The position numbers were made by a program, and so were the translations under genes. The notes under the pieces are model-generated. The model was not told the DNA's origin, ran no database searches, and saw only the letters and a program-made list of their open reading frames with translations. DNA of 38,594 nt from Prevotella sp. (GTDB taxonomy: Bacteria > Bacteroidota > Bacteroidia > Bacteroidales > Bacteroidaceae): positions 1 to 38,594 of the forward strand of contig JAHHQW010000020.1 in the NCBI GenBank assembly GCA_020026195.1, read 5' to 3'. Positions 23,761 through 32,447 of the stretch are shown here, piece after piece. How positions within the stretch are numbered: the stretch's first letter is position 1; each line of letters begins with the position of its first letter.

Positions 23761-25212
23761 ATGAGTAAAAGAAAATATAGTCTCGTACAGGTAGGCAAGG
23801 AAGGTAAGGTGGAAAAGTACAGAATACAGCCTTCTGCAATTTCCGACATAGACTTTTCTGACAGTGCCGTTTCTAAACAGTACGATGGAGACAGCTCGGA
23901 GATATTCGACGGCATAGACGATGAGGATGATTTCCAGCCCCTCGACATTAAAATAGGCAAGAAGACGTACCAATATATCCCATTCGGCAGCGATGACAAT
24001 CTTCCGCTTACCATTAGGAAGATGATCGCTGAGAACATGGTCACATCGCAAGGTCTTGCTTTCGATATCCTCGCCTGTTACGGCAAGGGCATCCGTATAA
24101 TTGATCGTAAGACGAAAAATGATACCGATGATCCAGAAATACGTGACTTCTGCCTCGCGAATTCTCTACACGAAATGTTCATGGAGGATGCAACGGACAT
24201 GAAGTATTTCTTCTTTACTGTTACTGAAATTATACTGAACCGCAACCAGGATCAAATCGTGCAGCTCCGACATCTCGATGTTACGCGCTGTCGTCTTGAG
24301 AAAAAGAAGAATAATGGAGTGATTGAGCATGTCTTTTACGGAGACTTCCGAGATGGAAGAGTGCCTGAGAAGGCTGTTGCCATTCCTTTACTAAATATTG
24401 TCGATCCCCTCGGTGATCTTCTTATCCGTCTCGGGAAAAAAGAAAATCCACGTACTGGCAAGAAGGAGGCTACTGCAGGCAAGTGCTACAAGTTCGCTGT
24501 GCTGTGCCGTATGCCGACACCTGGATGTAGATATTATCCAATCCCTTACTACATGTCTATATTTCGCGATGACTGGTACGATATCTACAAACTCATAGGT
24601 ATCGGAAAGAAATTTATGATAAAGAACACTTCTGCTCCTCGTGTGCAAATCGAAGTACATGAAGATTACTGGGATAATGTCTGCAACTATGAAAATATTC
24701 TGGATCCCGAAAAGCGAAAGGCCCGCATCGCCGAGGAACGGCAAAACCTGATAGACTTTGTCTGCGGTCCTGAAAATGCTGGAAAAGCTATTATCAGTAA
24801 CTATTACATAGATCCTAACGGAAAGGAAAATCGGATGGTACGCATAACGAATATTAACGAAGGTGGCAAAAAGGAAGGTGGCGACTGGGCAGACGACATG
24901 CAGGAAGCATCTAATGCAATATGCTTTGCGCTCGGTGTTCATCCTAATCTCATCGGTGCGACTCCGGGAAAATCGCAGATGAATAATTCGGGATCGGACA
25001 AGCGAGAGCTGTTCAATCTTAAACAGGCCCTTGAGAACCCTACGCATGACATCATGCTCAAACCCTACCATCTCGTTTTACACTTTAACCGATGGTCAGA
25101 TAAATACACCGTCGACGTGCCTGTTATACAGCTCACGACACTCGACGAAAATAAATCACAGAAAACTGTAAGTATTAACAACGGTAATGAAGATGAACAT
25201 CACAATAACTAA
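23761..25212 (+). CDS. Portal protein
   Basis: A 483-residue protein that should form the dodecameric vertex ring for DNA entry and exit. Portal-like features are the acidic linker near 40-62, the DDNLPLTIRKMIAENMVTSQGLAFDI start of the core, DVTRCRLEKKKNNGVIEHVFYG, and the helical region with ICFALGVHPNLIGATPGKSQMNNSGSD (split here over 385-415), typical of portals selecting a conformer near the stem. Length is normal. It is separated from the large terminase by 7.7 kb of accessory genes, which is unusual for tailed phages. The next gene overlaps its end by about 20 bases. Confidence 0.85.
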   Translation: MSKRKYSLVQVGKEGKVEKYRIQPSAISDIDFSDSAVSKQYDGDSSEIFDGIDDEDDFQPLDIKIGKKTYQYIPFGSDDNLPLTIRKMIAENMVTSQGLAFDILACYGKGIRIIDRKTKNDTDDPEIRDFCLANSLHEMFMEDATDMKYFFFTVTEIILNRNQDQIVQLRHLDVTRCRLEKKKNNGVIEHVFYGDFRDGRVPEKAVAIPLLNIVDPLGDLLIRLGKKENPRTGKKEATAGKCYKFAVLCRMPTPGCRYYPIPYYMSIFRDDWYDIYKLIGIGKKFMIKNTSAPRVQIEVHEDYWDNVCNYENILDPEKRKARIAEERQNLIDFVCGPENAGKAIISNYYIDPNGKENRMVRITNINEGGKKEGGDWADDMQEASNAICFALGVHPNLIGATPGKSQMNNSGSDKRELFNLKQALENPTHDIMLKPYHLVLHFNRWSDKYTVDVPVIQLTTLDENKSQKTVSINNGNEDEHHNN

Positions 25213-26011
25213 AGAAGATTTTGAGAGAGCCGTCAGCGTAGCGACCAGTGCGCAGGTAGAAGTTTTTGAGAAGATGGATGCTGCCATCAAAAAATCCACA
25301 TCACACTGCGAGGGAAATATCCTTGGCAATATGGGTGCTGAAGCTGTAGACAAGGGCGGAGCGACTCTTGTCTCAACTGTGAAAACATATATATGTCTCG
25401 ACGCCTTCATTCATTCACTGAAACAGCTCGACCTCGTTCTCACTCCTACAGGTTTCGGAGTGGTGGCGAACAACACTACATCGCCGGCTAGCAAGGCGCG
25501 TGTCGATGCCCTTGAAGATTCTCTCATTTTCGAAAGGGAAACGGCTTATGGAACTCTTCTCGATATCTGTCGCGGCATAAAGGGATGGGGCAGCACGGAA
25601 CAGGCTAAAAATAATATCAGAACTCCGTTCTATTCTGTTCTGTTCGTTAATGGTTATGGAACGAAAGAAGATTTCGACCAGTATAGGAAAATGGAGCAGA
25701 TAATAATCGAATCTGACGTAGTCATGCGTAAGATGATAGGTAACGAGCAGATGGATGACATTATGAATGCTATCCGTAACAAGAGTTCTGATGTCGTTTA
25801 CTGTGATGCTGCAAGGATGATTCGCGAATACACCATGCTGATGTACTGGAACTCTCCTGTTCTTGAAGACAAGAAGAGAAGTGTGCTGTCTTTCATAGAA
25901 AGCAATCCCGAAACATTCAAGATATATATGAAATCTAACGAATATAAAGCTAACCACTATGAAGGGTTTAAAAATTCGAAAGACAAAAAAGGATATTTCT
26001 TCGTCGGATGA
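25193..26011 (+). CDS. Putative head-tail connector-type protein (DUF6712-like)
   Basis: A protein of about 272 residues overlapping the portal gene end (alternative start at 25187). The start (NITITKEDFERAVSVAT, then EVFEKMDAAIKKS) resembles a Bacteroidetes phage family I know as DUF6712, usually placed after the portal. Mainly helical with no membrane segments. A role as an adaptor between head and tail fits the position. The family call is from memory of the pattern and should be taken as tentative. Confidence 0.6.
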   Translation: MNITITKEDFERAVSVATSAQVEVFEKMDAAIKKSTSHCEGNILGNMGAEAVDKGGATLVSTVKTYICLDAFIHSLKQLDLVLTPTGFGVVANNTTSPASKARVDALEDSLIFERETAYGTLLDICRGIKGWGSTEQAKNNIRTPFYSVLFVNGYGTKEDFDQYRKMEQIIIESDVVMRKMIGNEQMDDIMNAIRNKSSDVVYCDAARMIREYTMLMYWNSPVLEDKKRSVLSFIESNPETFKIYMKSNEYKANHYEGFKNSKDKKGYFFVG

Positions 26012-26777
26012 TGTTCGTCTCTACGCTCCTTCATCATGGGCAGAACTGACGCAGGATCAACTGAAATATCTCGTTGGACTGCTCGTTCTGTTCCCAAACG
26101 ATCACGAACGGATTAAAACTTATCTCTTTGTTCGTACCTGTGGTCTCACGGTCATGGGGCGTTCTTCTGATGGATGGAAATTCATGTATAAGCCGAAGGG
26201 CGAAGACAAAAAACGTATTTTCTACATGCCTTCGGTACTTGTCACGGCAGCTGTGCAGAACTTCGATTTCATCGACTCGTATGAAAACATGAACACGCGA
26301 GTCGACAGCGTCTGCGGACTGAAAGCCGTCGATATGTATCTGCACGGTATCGCATTTATCGACTACCTTAACGCAGAGAAAGCATTTAATGGATATCTTA
26401 TCAGCAACAACAGCGTAGCTCTTAAAAGACTGCTGTCTATCCTTTACAGAAAGGATGATGGTTCGATGGCCGATGATATCAGACCGAACGATGCGGAGCT
26501 GCTCTCCACATTCCTGTGGTATGCTTTCGTAATCAAGCCTGCTCTGAGAGAGGCTTTCCATAATCTTTTCAGACCGGCTGCCAAATCTGACAGCTCGGAA
26601 TTCAATGTCATTGACAGCATTAATGCCCAGATACGCGCCCTGACGGGTGGCGATATTACTAAGGAAAAAGAGGTGCTGCACATGGACTGTTGGCGTGCGC
26701 TCACCGAACTCGACGCTAAATCACGCGAAGCGAAGGAAATGCAGCGTATTATGGACAGGAACAGAAAAAATGCGTAA
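25959..26777 (+). CDS. Hypothetical virion-module protein
   Basis: A 272-residue protein overlapping the previous gene by 53 bases. The N-terminal part has SSWAELTQDQLKYLVGLLVL, a pattern common in Bacteroidetes phage genes of this position. The middle is mixed, and the C-terminal 60 residues are helical and charged (EKEVLHMDCWRALTELDAK). Possibly a tail assembly or chaperone-type protein; not provable here. Confidence 0.65.
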   Translation: MKGLKIRKTKKDISSSDDVRLYAPSSWAELTQDQLKYLVGLLVLFPNDHERIKTYLFVRTCGLTVMGRSSDGWKFMYKPKGEDKKRIFYMPSVLVTAAVQNFDFIDSYENMNTRVDSVCGLKAVDMYLHGIAFIDYLNAEKAFNGYLISNNSVALKRLLSILYRKDDGSMADDIRPNDAELLSTFLWYAFVIKPALREAFHNLFRPAAKSDSSEFNVIDSINAQIRALTGGDITKEKEVLHMDCWRALTELDAKSREAKEMQRIMDRNRKNA

Positions 26778-26973
26778 GAAAACAACTAAAAAAATATCGG
26801 AAGAACAGCATAAATGCGTCGAATGTGCTCTGGCTTCATGGGTGGAAAGAAAGACCTATCCGAACCATTTCGCCATCGACGGACATCCTCTAGCGATGAA
26901 ATGTCCGAATAGCAAATTCCTCGTTCTTCCTTCGCAGGATGCCTGCTCTCTTTTTAAAGAATCAGTTAAATAA
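26770..26973 (+). CDS. Small Cys-containing hypothetical protein
   Basis: A 67-residue protein starting at the ATG at 26770, which overlaps the previous stop by 8 bases. It contains CVECA, a later Cys in MKCPNSKF and another in DACSLF, which could bind a metal, and a basic start. Not recognised. The overlap pattern and location say it is a real gene of the operon. Confidence 0.6.
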   Translation: MRKKTTKKISEEQHKCVECALASWVERKTYPNHFAIDGHPLAMKCPNSKFLVLPSQDACSLFKESVK

Positions 26974-26984
26974 AATTTTAAATT

Positions 26985-27335
26985 ATGGCAAATTTCACAA
27001 TTAAAATGGACCTCCAAAAGATGAAGGGTGTATTCCTAACTACGCTTACTGGTAAGACAGCAACAAAGAGATGTCTCTGTATCCCTATCGAAGAAAATCA
27101 TCTTTTCGTAGGCGAAAAGGGAACGTATCTCGACCTTACAGCCATTGAGCTCAAAGACGGGAAATATGGCGATACTCATTGCATCAAACAGAATTTCCCG
27201 AAGGATGTGTATGAAAGACTCTCCGATGAAGAGAAGAAGAACCTTCCGATTATAGGCAATATGCACGAACTTAGAGCCAAACAGCAGAAAATAGGTGCAG
27301 TGGCACAAGCTGTTGACGATGACTTACCATTTTAA
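26985..27335 (+). CDS. Conserved phage protein with SSB-like C-terminal tip
   Basis: A 116-residue protein with a strand-rich body (residues 1-90: KGVFLTTLTGKTATKRCLCIPI and so on) and a short linker ending in VDDDLPF. The acidic run plus terminal Pro-Phe is the tip by which bacterial SSB proteins recruit repair and replication partners. The body is too short and too unlike SSB for a confident OB-fold call. It may be a phage single-strand-binding protein or a decoy that recruits SSB partners. A broken mazG-like fragment follows. Confidence 0.65.
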   Translation: MANFTIKMDLQKMKGVFLTTLTGKTATKRCLCIPIEENHLFVGEKGTYLDLTAIELKDGKYGDTHCIKQNFPKDVYERLSDEEKKNLPIIGNMHELRAKQQKIGAVAQAVDDDLPF

Positions 27336-27346
27336 ATACAACAGAT

Positions 27347-27502
27347 ATGGAATTGCAGAAAGAACTCGGGAACGTTCTGTGGCAGCTCTCAGTACTCTGT
27401 GATTGTTTCGGATGGACTCTTGAAAAATAGCAGAAATGAATGTCTATAAAACTTGCATCCTGTAAGGACAGGGGCGTCATCGACGGAAACGGCGATGACT
27501 GA
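27347..27502 (+). pseudogene. Degenerate MazG-like pyrophosphohydrolase C-terminal remnant
   Basis: Reading one frame from the ATG at 27347 gives a MazG-type helix, MELQKELGNVLWQLSVLCD, then GWTLEK, a TAG stop (27428-27430), QK, a TGA stop (27437-27439), and then MSIKLASCKDRGVIDGNGDD with a TGA at 27500. ELGDVLW-type helices and a SRKxRGVIDGNGDD ending are characteristic of phage MazG-like NTP pyrophosphohydrolases. The spacing is preserved across the stops with no frameshift. The catalytic N-terminal part is missing. The enzyme is therefore inactive here. Confidence 0.75.
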
Positions 27503-27578
27503 TGATATCATTCCCGTAACTTCTCAAAATCGATGTCCTTAATAGTTACCTTAACACCATATCATAACACTTAATATA

Positions 27579-28070
27579 ATGTTTGACGGAATTCAATATT
27601 TTAAGAATCTTGCGAACTGCAATCTTCTTGCAGTAAAGCATGGTTTTCATGTCGGGGAATGTTCCTCGCTAGAGGCTATCGAGCCAATCATGGATGAATA
27701 TCAGACAAAGTCTAATTTCATCCTCGTCGACGACACCATCGACGCATCGGTGGTTACAAACGGCAGCGGATGGTTCAACCGTCGTGTGTTTACTGTTGCC
27801 ATTCTAGCCAGACACAGATGGAACGACACCAAAGACCGCAACGACAAACTTAATCTTTGTCGCGAGATCTTCCGTCAGTTCCTCACGAGACTGGTCCTCG
27901 ATAAGGAGAATTTTAAATATAACACAGATCTGTGTTACATGCGTACCGAAATACTCCGATATCGCGAAATGAACACTTATTCTATGGACGGCGCGACGGG
28001 TGTTGTATTCATGCTACCCGTCGACGAGCCTACAGACCTAATATTCAGAACAGATGAATGGAAACAGTAA
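27579..28070 (+). CDS. Putative tail-terminator or neck protein
   Basis: A 163-residue protein of mixed alpha/beta type, followed and overlapped (17 bases) by another small structural gene. Size, fold pattern (helix, then strands with VVTNGSGWFNRRVFTVAILARH, then a long helix) and order relative to portal and fibre genes resemble tail terminator or completion proteins. No motif defines it; assignment by context. Confidence 0.5.
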   Translation: MFDGIQYFKNLANCNLLAVKHGFHVGECSSLEAIEPIMDEYQTKSNFILVDDTIDASVVTNGSGWFNRRVFTVAILARHRWNDTKDRNDKLNLCREIFRQFLTRLVLDKENFKYNTDLCYMRTEILRYREMNTYSMDGATGVVFMLPVDEPTDLIFRTDEWKQ

Positions 28071-28524
28071 GAAGGAATATTCTCAGGAACAGCTGACAAA
28101 ATTTGAAAAGGGATGGTGTGATTTTATGATTGACGTGTGGCATGACCGGCTTATGCAGCTGCGCATCAATGATACAGGTGCTCTAGTTAGAAGCGTCGGC
28201 GGCTCTTGCATGCAGGGTTCGCAAAAAATTATCGAGCACAAATTCCTCCTTTATGGTATTTATGTCGCAGCCGGTGTCGGAAATGGATATCGCCATGGGA
28301 ATTCTGGCAAGGATGACGAAAATGGATTGCAATTTTTAAGAGGCGAAATGGGGAAAAATGGCAAGCATAGGAAACGTCGCGATTGGTTTGCAAAAAAATA
28401 TTTTTATTCAATCCAGCGATTAAATGAGAAAGAATCTCAATTTTATGGAGAATCGTATCAAGGACTGATGTTCTCTGCCCTGGACGAACTGTTTAATAAA
28501 AATAGTGTGCTGCGCTCTATTTAA
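28054..28524 (+). CDS. Putative neck or head-tail joining protein
   Basis: A 156-residue basic protein. NDTGALVRSV near the N terminus followed by a long basic region (KNGKHRKRRDWFAKKYF) recalls the minor tail/neck proteins of Bacteroidetes phages (HK97 gp10-like role), but the match is by pattern and position only. Last gene of the second module before a new promoter. Confidence 0.5.
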   Translation: MNGNSKKEYSQEQLTKFEKGWCDFMIDVWHDRLMQLRINDTGALVRSVGGSCMQGSQKIIEHKFLLYGIYVAAGVGNGYRHGNSGKDDENGLQFLRGEMGKNGKHRKRRDWFAKKYFYSIQRLNEKESQFYGESYQGLMFSALDELFNKNSVLRSI

Positions 28525-28529
28525 GTATT

Positions 28530-28559
28530 TTTGTTTTGCTCTGCCGCTGACTATATTTG
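28530..28559 (+). promoter_or_regulatory. Promoter of the tail-fibre/DGR operon
   Basis: TTTG at 28530-28533 and TATATTTG at 28552-28559, spacer 18, 33 bases before the start codon. Confidence 0.6.
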
Positions 28560-28592
28560 TGATACATATTACAAGTAATTTTAAATTGAAAA

Positions 28593-30002
28593 ATGAGTGA
28601 GACAGCAGCGATAAAAGCACTAAGAGAAATGTATGAAGGCATACGAGACGAACGCCGTATGCATCAGAACACAGCTACGCGAATAGGAGATGCTTTCCTG
28701 GCACTGCTGTCATACCTCATTGAGGATGCTCCCTTCCTCCGCAGAGATCGTGAAGACTTCACGGACTATCTGCTGAAGCTCATAGCCGGATGCGTCATCG
28801 GCAAATCGGACAACATAACTCTCAATCCAGATGGTAGCATCACCTGTGGCAGCATTAAAGTCGAAGGTTCTGCCATCTTCGACGAAATCATCTTTAACAG
28901 GCAGAACGCCCTCGAAGGCGATACTTATTTCACTGATAAGGCTATCATCGAAACAGTTGAGCATTCGGGTGTGAACCAGTATAAGCTTACATTTCGTAAG
29001 CAGTATGACAATGACTTTGTCTCTTTTCATCGTTATGACATTCTGCGGTGCTCGGTCAATAATCTTGACCGGGACCGCACCTTTCGTACATCATGGATGC
29101 GCGTCGATTCCGTTGACACTGCATCTAATTCCTGTGTCATTACGATGTTCGACGACGGCGACGTGCCTGGTGGCTTAAACTTTGCGCCTTCTCCGGCTGC
29201 ATGTGTTATTCGCTGGGGTAATCAGAAAGATAAGGAACGCCAGCAGATATTCTTCATTTCTTCTGTAGATGGAAGATTCTTATTCCTTCAGGGTGTCGAC
29301 AAACCTATAATTGACGACACAAATTATTCTGCTTTCCTCGGCTGTCCGCCAGAAATGGATGTCCTGAAGAACCTACCCATTGACAGGAAGCAGCCATACA
29401 TATATGCTCGTGGCCTTATCGTTCAGGACTTCATCAAGATTGATTATAACGGTATTCCTCAGTACACTCCGCGTGATAAGGGTATATGGACGCTAAACGG
29501 CATCTATATTCATGATGCCGAGAAGGACAAAAACGGTAACATAATTGGTTACTTCTCTGACCGTGTGTGGTGGGGCGGCTGCTACTGGCAGTGCGCAGCT
29601 CTGCAGGCTACTGTCGGGAAATCACCACGATACAACAATGCCGACTGGATATGTCTTATCGGCAACGGTGACTTTGCCATTCAGATCATATCGACGAACG
29701 GTATCTTCTTCCGTGCCAACCAATATTTTGCTACTACGCTCATCGCTAAGGTGAATCATGGCGAAATGGAGCTTACGGAAGAGGAAATAGGACGCGCCAA
29801 CATAACATGGACGAGAATAAGCAGTGACACTTCTGGAGACGAAGCATGGAACATTAAGCATAAGGCTGGCTCTGTCGGTCTGTCGCTGCCTGTAAACTAT
29901 AACGATGACGTACCTTCGGCATGGGACACCAACCATCCGCTTAGCTTTAAATGTGAGGTGCGCATCGACGCAAAGATACTTTCTGCAATGTTTGAAATTT
30001 AA
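28593..30002 (+). CDS. Tail-fibre or baseplate-type virion protein
   Basis: A 469-residue protein. The N-terminal helix region (about 8-45: IRDERRMHQNTATRIGDAF) is a hallmark I associate with Bacteroidales phage fibre proteins, followed by short strand repeats (NITLNPDGSITCGSIKVEGSAIF) as in fibre shafts. The rest is a large beta-rich domain with aromatic loops. It starts a run of fibre-type genes ending in the DGR target. Probably sits at the tail tip. Confidence 0.65.
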   Translation: MSETAAIKALREMYEGIRDERRMHQNTATRIGDAFLALLSYLIEDAPFLRRDREDFTDYLLKLIAGCVIGKSDNITLNPDGSITCGSIKVEGSAIFDEIIFNRQNALEGDTYFTDKAIIETVEHSGVNQYKLTFRKQYDNDFVSFHRYDILRCSVNNLDRDRTFRTSWMRVDSVDTASNSCVITMFDDGDVPGGLNFAPSPAACVIRWGNQKDKERQQIFFISSVDGRFLFLQGVDKPIIDDTNYSAFLGCPPEMDVLKNLPIDRKQPYIYARGLIVQDFIKIDYNGIPQYTPRDKGIWTLNGIYIHDAEKDKNGNIIGYFSDRVWWGGCYWQCAALQATVGKSPRYNNADWICLIGNGDFAIQIISTNGIFFRANQYFATTLIAKVNHGEMELTEEEIGRANITWTRISSDTSGDEAWNIKHKAGSVGLSLPVNYNDDVPSAWDTNHPLSFKCEVRIDAKILSAMFEI

Positions 30003-30007
30003 AAATT

Positions 30008-31180
30008 ATGGATTTAAAAAAGCAATCTGGTTATATTCTGCACTCGCCATTAAGCTTTTCATTCACTATGAAAGAGCTCGGAGGCTCGTACGTTCAGAAA
30101 TATAACACAATAGAAAAGGAATTCTCGCCGGATAGAACGGTCACTCCTTATGTCCTGAAGCCTTCGCTTTACGTGACCGATCCTGACGGAATATTTCCCG
30201 ATGGCGATTATACGGGGAAACTCGTATCGGCTAAATGGACAGTGGACAAATATGTCAACCATGTCAAGACGGAAGCTCTTCCCGGTGCGCCTGTATCTGG
30301 CAAACCAGAAATCAATTACGGCGATTATGTAATCAACACCGAGAATCATGCTCTCACATATATGGCTAACACGGGAATGGATGATATCGTCATCATTACA
30401 TTCTCTGCCGATTACATCGACACCAGACGTCGTGAGAGACAGGTGCAGCACTTCGAATGGTCAAAAACTCTTTCATGCGTGATTGAAAATCCTCAAAACG
30501 TATATGTCCGAGTAGACTCCCCTTCGAAAGTTAACCTTTCACCTTTTAAACATCGTTTCAGAATTAATATCATGGCGACTGCCTACAACGGCATCAAAGC
30601 CCTGCCTAATGAATTGTGTAGCTTTACATGGCAGTATCTTGATAATTCCCGTGTATGGAGGGATATATCTGCCGATTGCCCGTGGCACGCTAATGGTGCT
30701 TCGACACGCGGAATAGGATTGCTTCAGGACTTTATCGGGAGACTGACAATAAGGTGCAAAGTGACGGTAAAGGATATGCAGGGTGTGTTCTACAGTAAGA
30801 GCATCCTCCTCCGACGCTGGTATGGACAATATGAAGAATCTCTCGAATTCACAACGGGTAAATATATTTCATGTCAAATGAAAAAGGCAGAAGTAAATGT
30901 ATCTGTAACCAACAGGCAGGGCGTTATAGCTGACCCCTGCAGATATTTTGATATATCCATTTATTATCCTGATGTCTACGGTACAATGAGGTGTATATCG
31001 CACAATACTACAGCTTCTGTTGATAAGAATGAGTTTATTGAAGATTCGCACTCATTTGGCTATGCAGTTAGAGAACTTACCGAATATTTCCCTCTGATGG
31101 ATCAAAACGGCGGCGAACTTTGCGATGCGGAAGGGAATCTAATATATATACAAGCACCAACTGTAAATATAGAAGTATGA
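30008..31180 (+). CDS. Virion structural protein, beta-rich
   Basis: A 390-residue protein five bases after the previous gene, strand-rich throughout with no cysteine clusters or membrane segments. Ig-like segments are suggested by repeating patterns such as VYVRVDSPSKVNLSPFKHRFRI and the Trp-containing FTWQYLDNS. Likely a tail or fibre component; no family recognised. The next small gene starts in its last codons. Confidence 0.6.
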   Translation: MDLKKQSGYILHSPLSFSFTMKELGGSYVQKYNTIEKEFSPDRTVTPYVLKPSLYVTDPDGIFPDGDYTGKLVSAKWTVDKYVNHVKTEALPGAPVSGKPEINYGDYVINTENHALTYMANTGMDDIVIITFSADYIDTRRRERQVQHFEWSKTLSCVIENPQNVYVRVDSPSKVNLSPFKHRFRINIMATAYNGIKALPNELCSFTWQYLDNSRVWRDISADCPWHANGASTRGIGLLQDFIGRLTIRCKVTVKDMQGVFYSKSILLRRWYGQYEESLEFTTGKYISCQMKKAEVNVSVTNRQGVIADPCRYFDISIYYPDVYGTMRCISHNTTASVDKNEFIEDSHSFGYAVRELTEYFPLMDQNGGELCDAEGNLIYIQAPTVNIEV

Positions 31181-31362
31181 AATACTATTTAATAACACGT
31201 GAGATTGCAGAAATGCTTAATCTCACATCTTTCAGACACGAGGCGAAGGATGGAAGATTCGTCGTGAATGCTTCAGATCTCGCTCCTATCGACATTAACA
31301 CTCATGCTTTTTCTGTAATCGAAATCTCGCTTGCAGAAGCTAAAAAAATAATTGGAAAATGA
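31177..31362 (+). CDS. Small hypothetical protein in fibre operon
   Basis: A 61-residue protein whose ATG overlaps the previous stop (ATGA) and whose stop overlaps the next ATG. EIAEMLNLTSFRHEAKDGRFVVNASDLAP has the layout of a short helix then strands. Conserved-looking position suggests a fibre assembly role. Not recognised. Confidence 0.6.
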   Translation: MKYYLITREIAEMLNLTSFRHEAKDGRFVVNASDLAPIDINTHAFSVIEISLAEAKKIIGK

Positions 31363-32447
31363 TAATAAGTAACATTTCAACCCTTTACGCCTTCGAGGAT
31401 GGAGATACAATATCTCCACGTATGGGCGTCATCATTGATCCTGGATATGGATTGCAGCAATACTGGGATGTCGCTGCTGGTAAAGTCATTGAAACTGACT
31501 TCACGAAACATCCTGCGACTTTATATCCGCAGGCTTATTCTTCACGTCTTGGCAAAACTGTCGTTCCTGAAAGCGTGGGCAGCGGATGGTATTATAATAA
31601 TCCTGAATCCTCAGCTGCTCTCATCGAATTCGATTCTGGCGGCAAATCAACTGGTAAATTCGTAGGTCTCTTTCAGACAACTTCTGTTGCCATGAATGGC
31701 AAAACGTTCCCTGCACTTAAAATTGTTGGTAACCTCGCAAACAAAGATGACTACACAGATAAATATATCTACTTTAAAGGCTTGTATGCCGGAAAAACTT
31801 TCACGTGTCAGCAGCTTATACCTATACAAGCTAATGCTGGAAGCTCATACAATATAGAACTATCAGTAAAGGGTGAAAGTGGTCCTGGCGATGCTATCCT
31901 TTCAAATGACAATGATTGGGTTCTCTATTCTGCTTTTTTGCAATCAGCCGGAGTGCCTATCACCGAAGGTGTCACCTTCGAATTCTTTCAGCTCGTTGAT
32001 GGCTCATGGAAAAAAATTTCCAATCAGCCAGGACTTATCGAAATATCACATAACAGCTCTAACGCATCTGTAAAATTCTTTAATGCTGCAGTCGAGGGCG
32101 TGGAGATTTTTCGAGTAGAAGCACATCATGACGGTAATACATATTTTGAAACTTTCGAAGTTACAGACGAGCATGATCCCTTTTATATCGTGAATGGGCG
32201 CAATATTCCAGGCGATGCTGTGAAGCCAGGCGAGACTGTCACTTATTCACCGCAGATTTACGATCGCGCGACGAACGAACCTGCTACCGGCAAGTTTGCA
32301 ACTAACAAATGGAAATTTTCTTATACATTCATAAGTTCTGTAACAGGCAAACCAATCCCGACAATTACGGAGAAAGATCTGACATACGAAAATATCCGTG
32401 CAAATGGCGGAATAACGACTAGAATTCAAGCACAACACATAGAATAA
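31359..32447 (+). CDS. Putative tail-fibre protein with Ig-like domains
   Basis: A 362-residue beta-rich protein. Residues 165-275 read like an Ig-type domain (SYNIELSVKGESGPGDAIL, then VFRV/VEAHHDGNTYFETFEV), and the last part (PGETVTYSPQIYDRATNEPATG) like another. Ig-like domains on phage fibres help bind surface polysaccharide. Its stop overlaps the next start by one base. Role inferred from context and domain look. Confidence 0.6.
   Translation: MIISNISTLYAFEDGDTISPRMGVIIDPGYGLQQYWDVAAGKVIETDFTKHPATLYPQAYSSRLGKTVVPESVGSGWYYNNPESSAALIEFDSGGKSTGKFVGLFQTTSVAMNGKTFPALKIVGNLANKDDYTDKYIYFKGLYAGKTFTCQQLIPIQANAGSSYNIELSVKGESGPGDAILSNDNDWVLYSAFLQSAGVPITEGVTFEFFQLVDGSWKKISNQPGLIEISHNSSNASVKFFNAAVEGVEIFRVEAHHDGNTYFETFEVTDEHDPFYIVNGRNIPGDAVKPGETVTYSPQIYDRATNEPATGKFATNKWKFSYTFISSVTGKPIPTITEKDLTYENIRANGGITTRIQAQHIE

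Noticed and set aside
27428..27439. Stop-codon recoding in the MazG-like frame
   Set aside because: Both TAG and TGA would have to be recoded, yet phage genes here end in TAG and TGA normally; decay is simpler.
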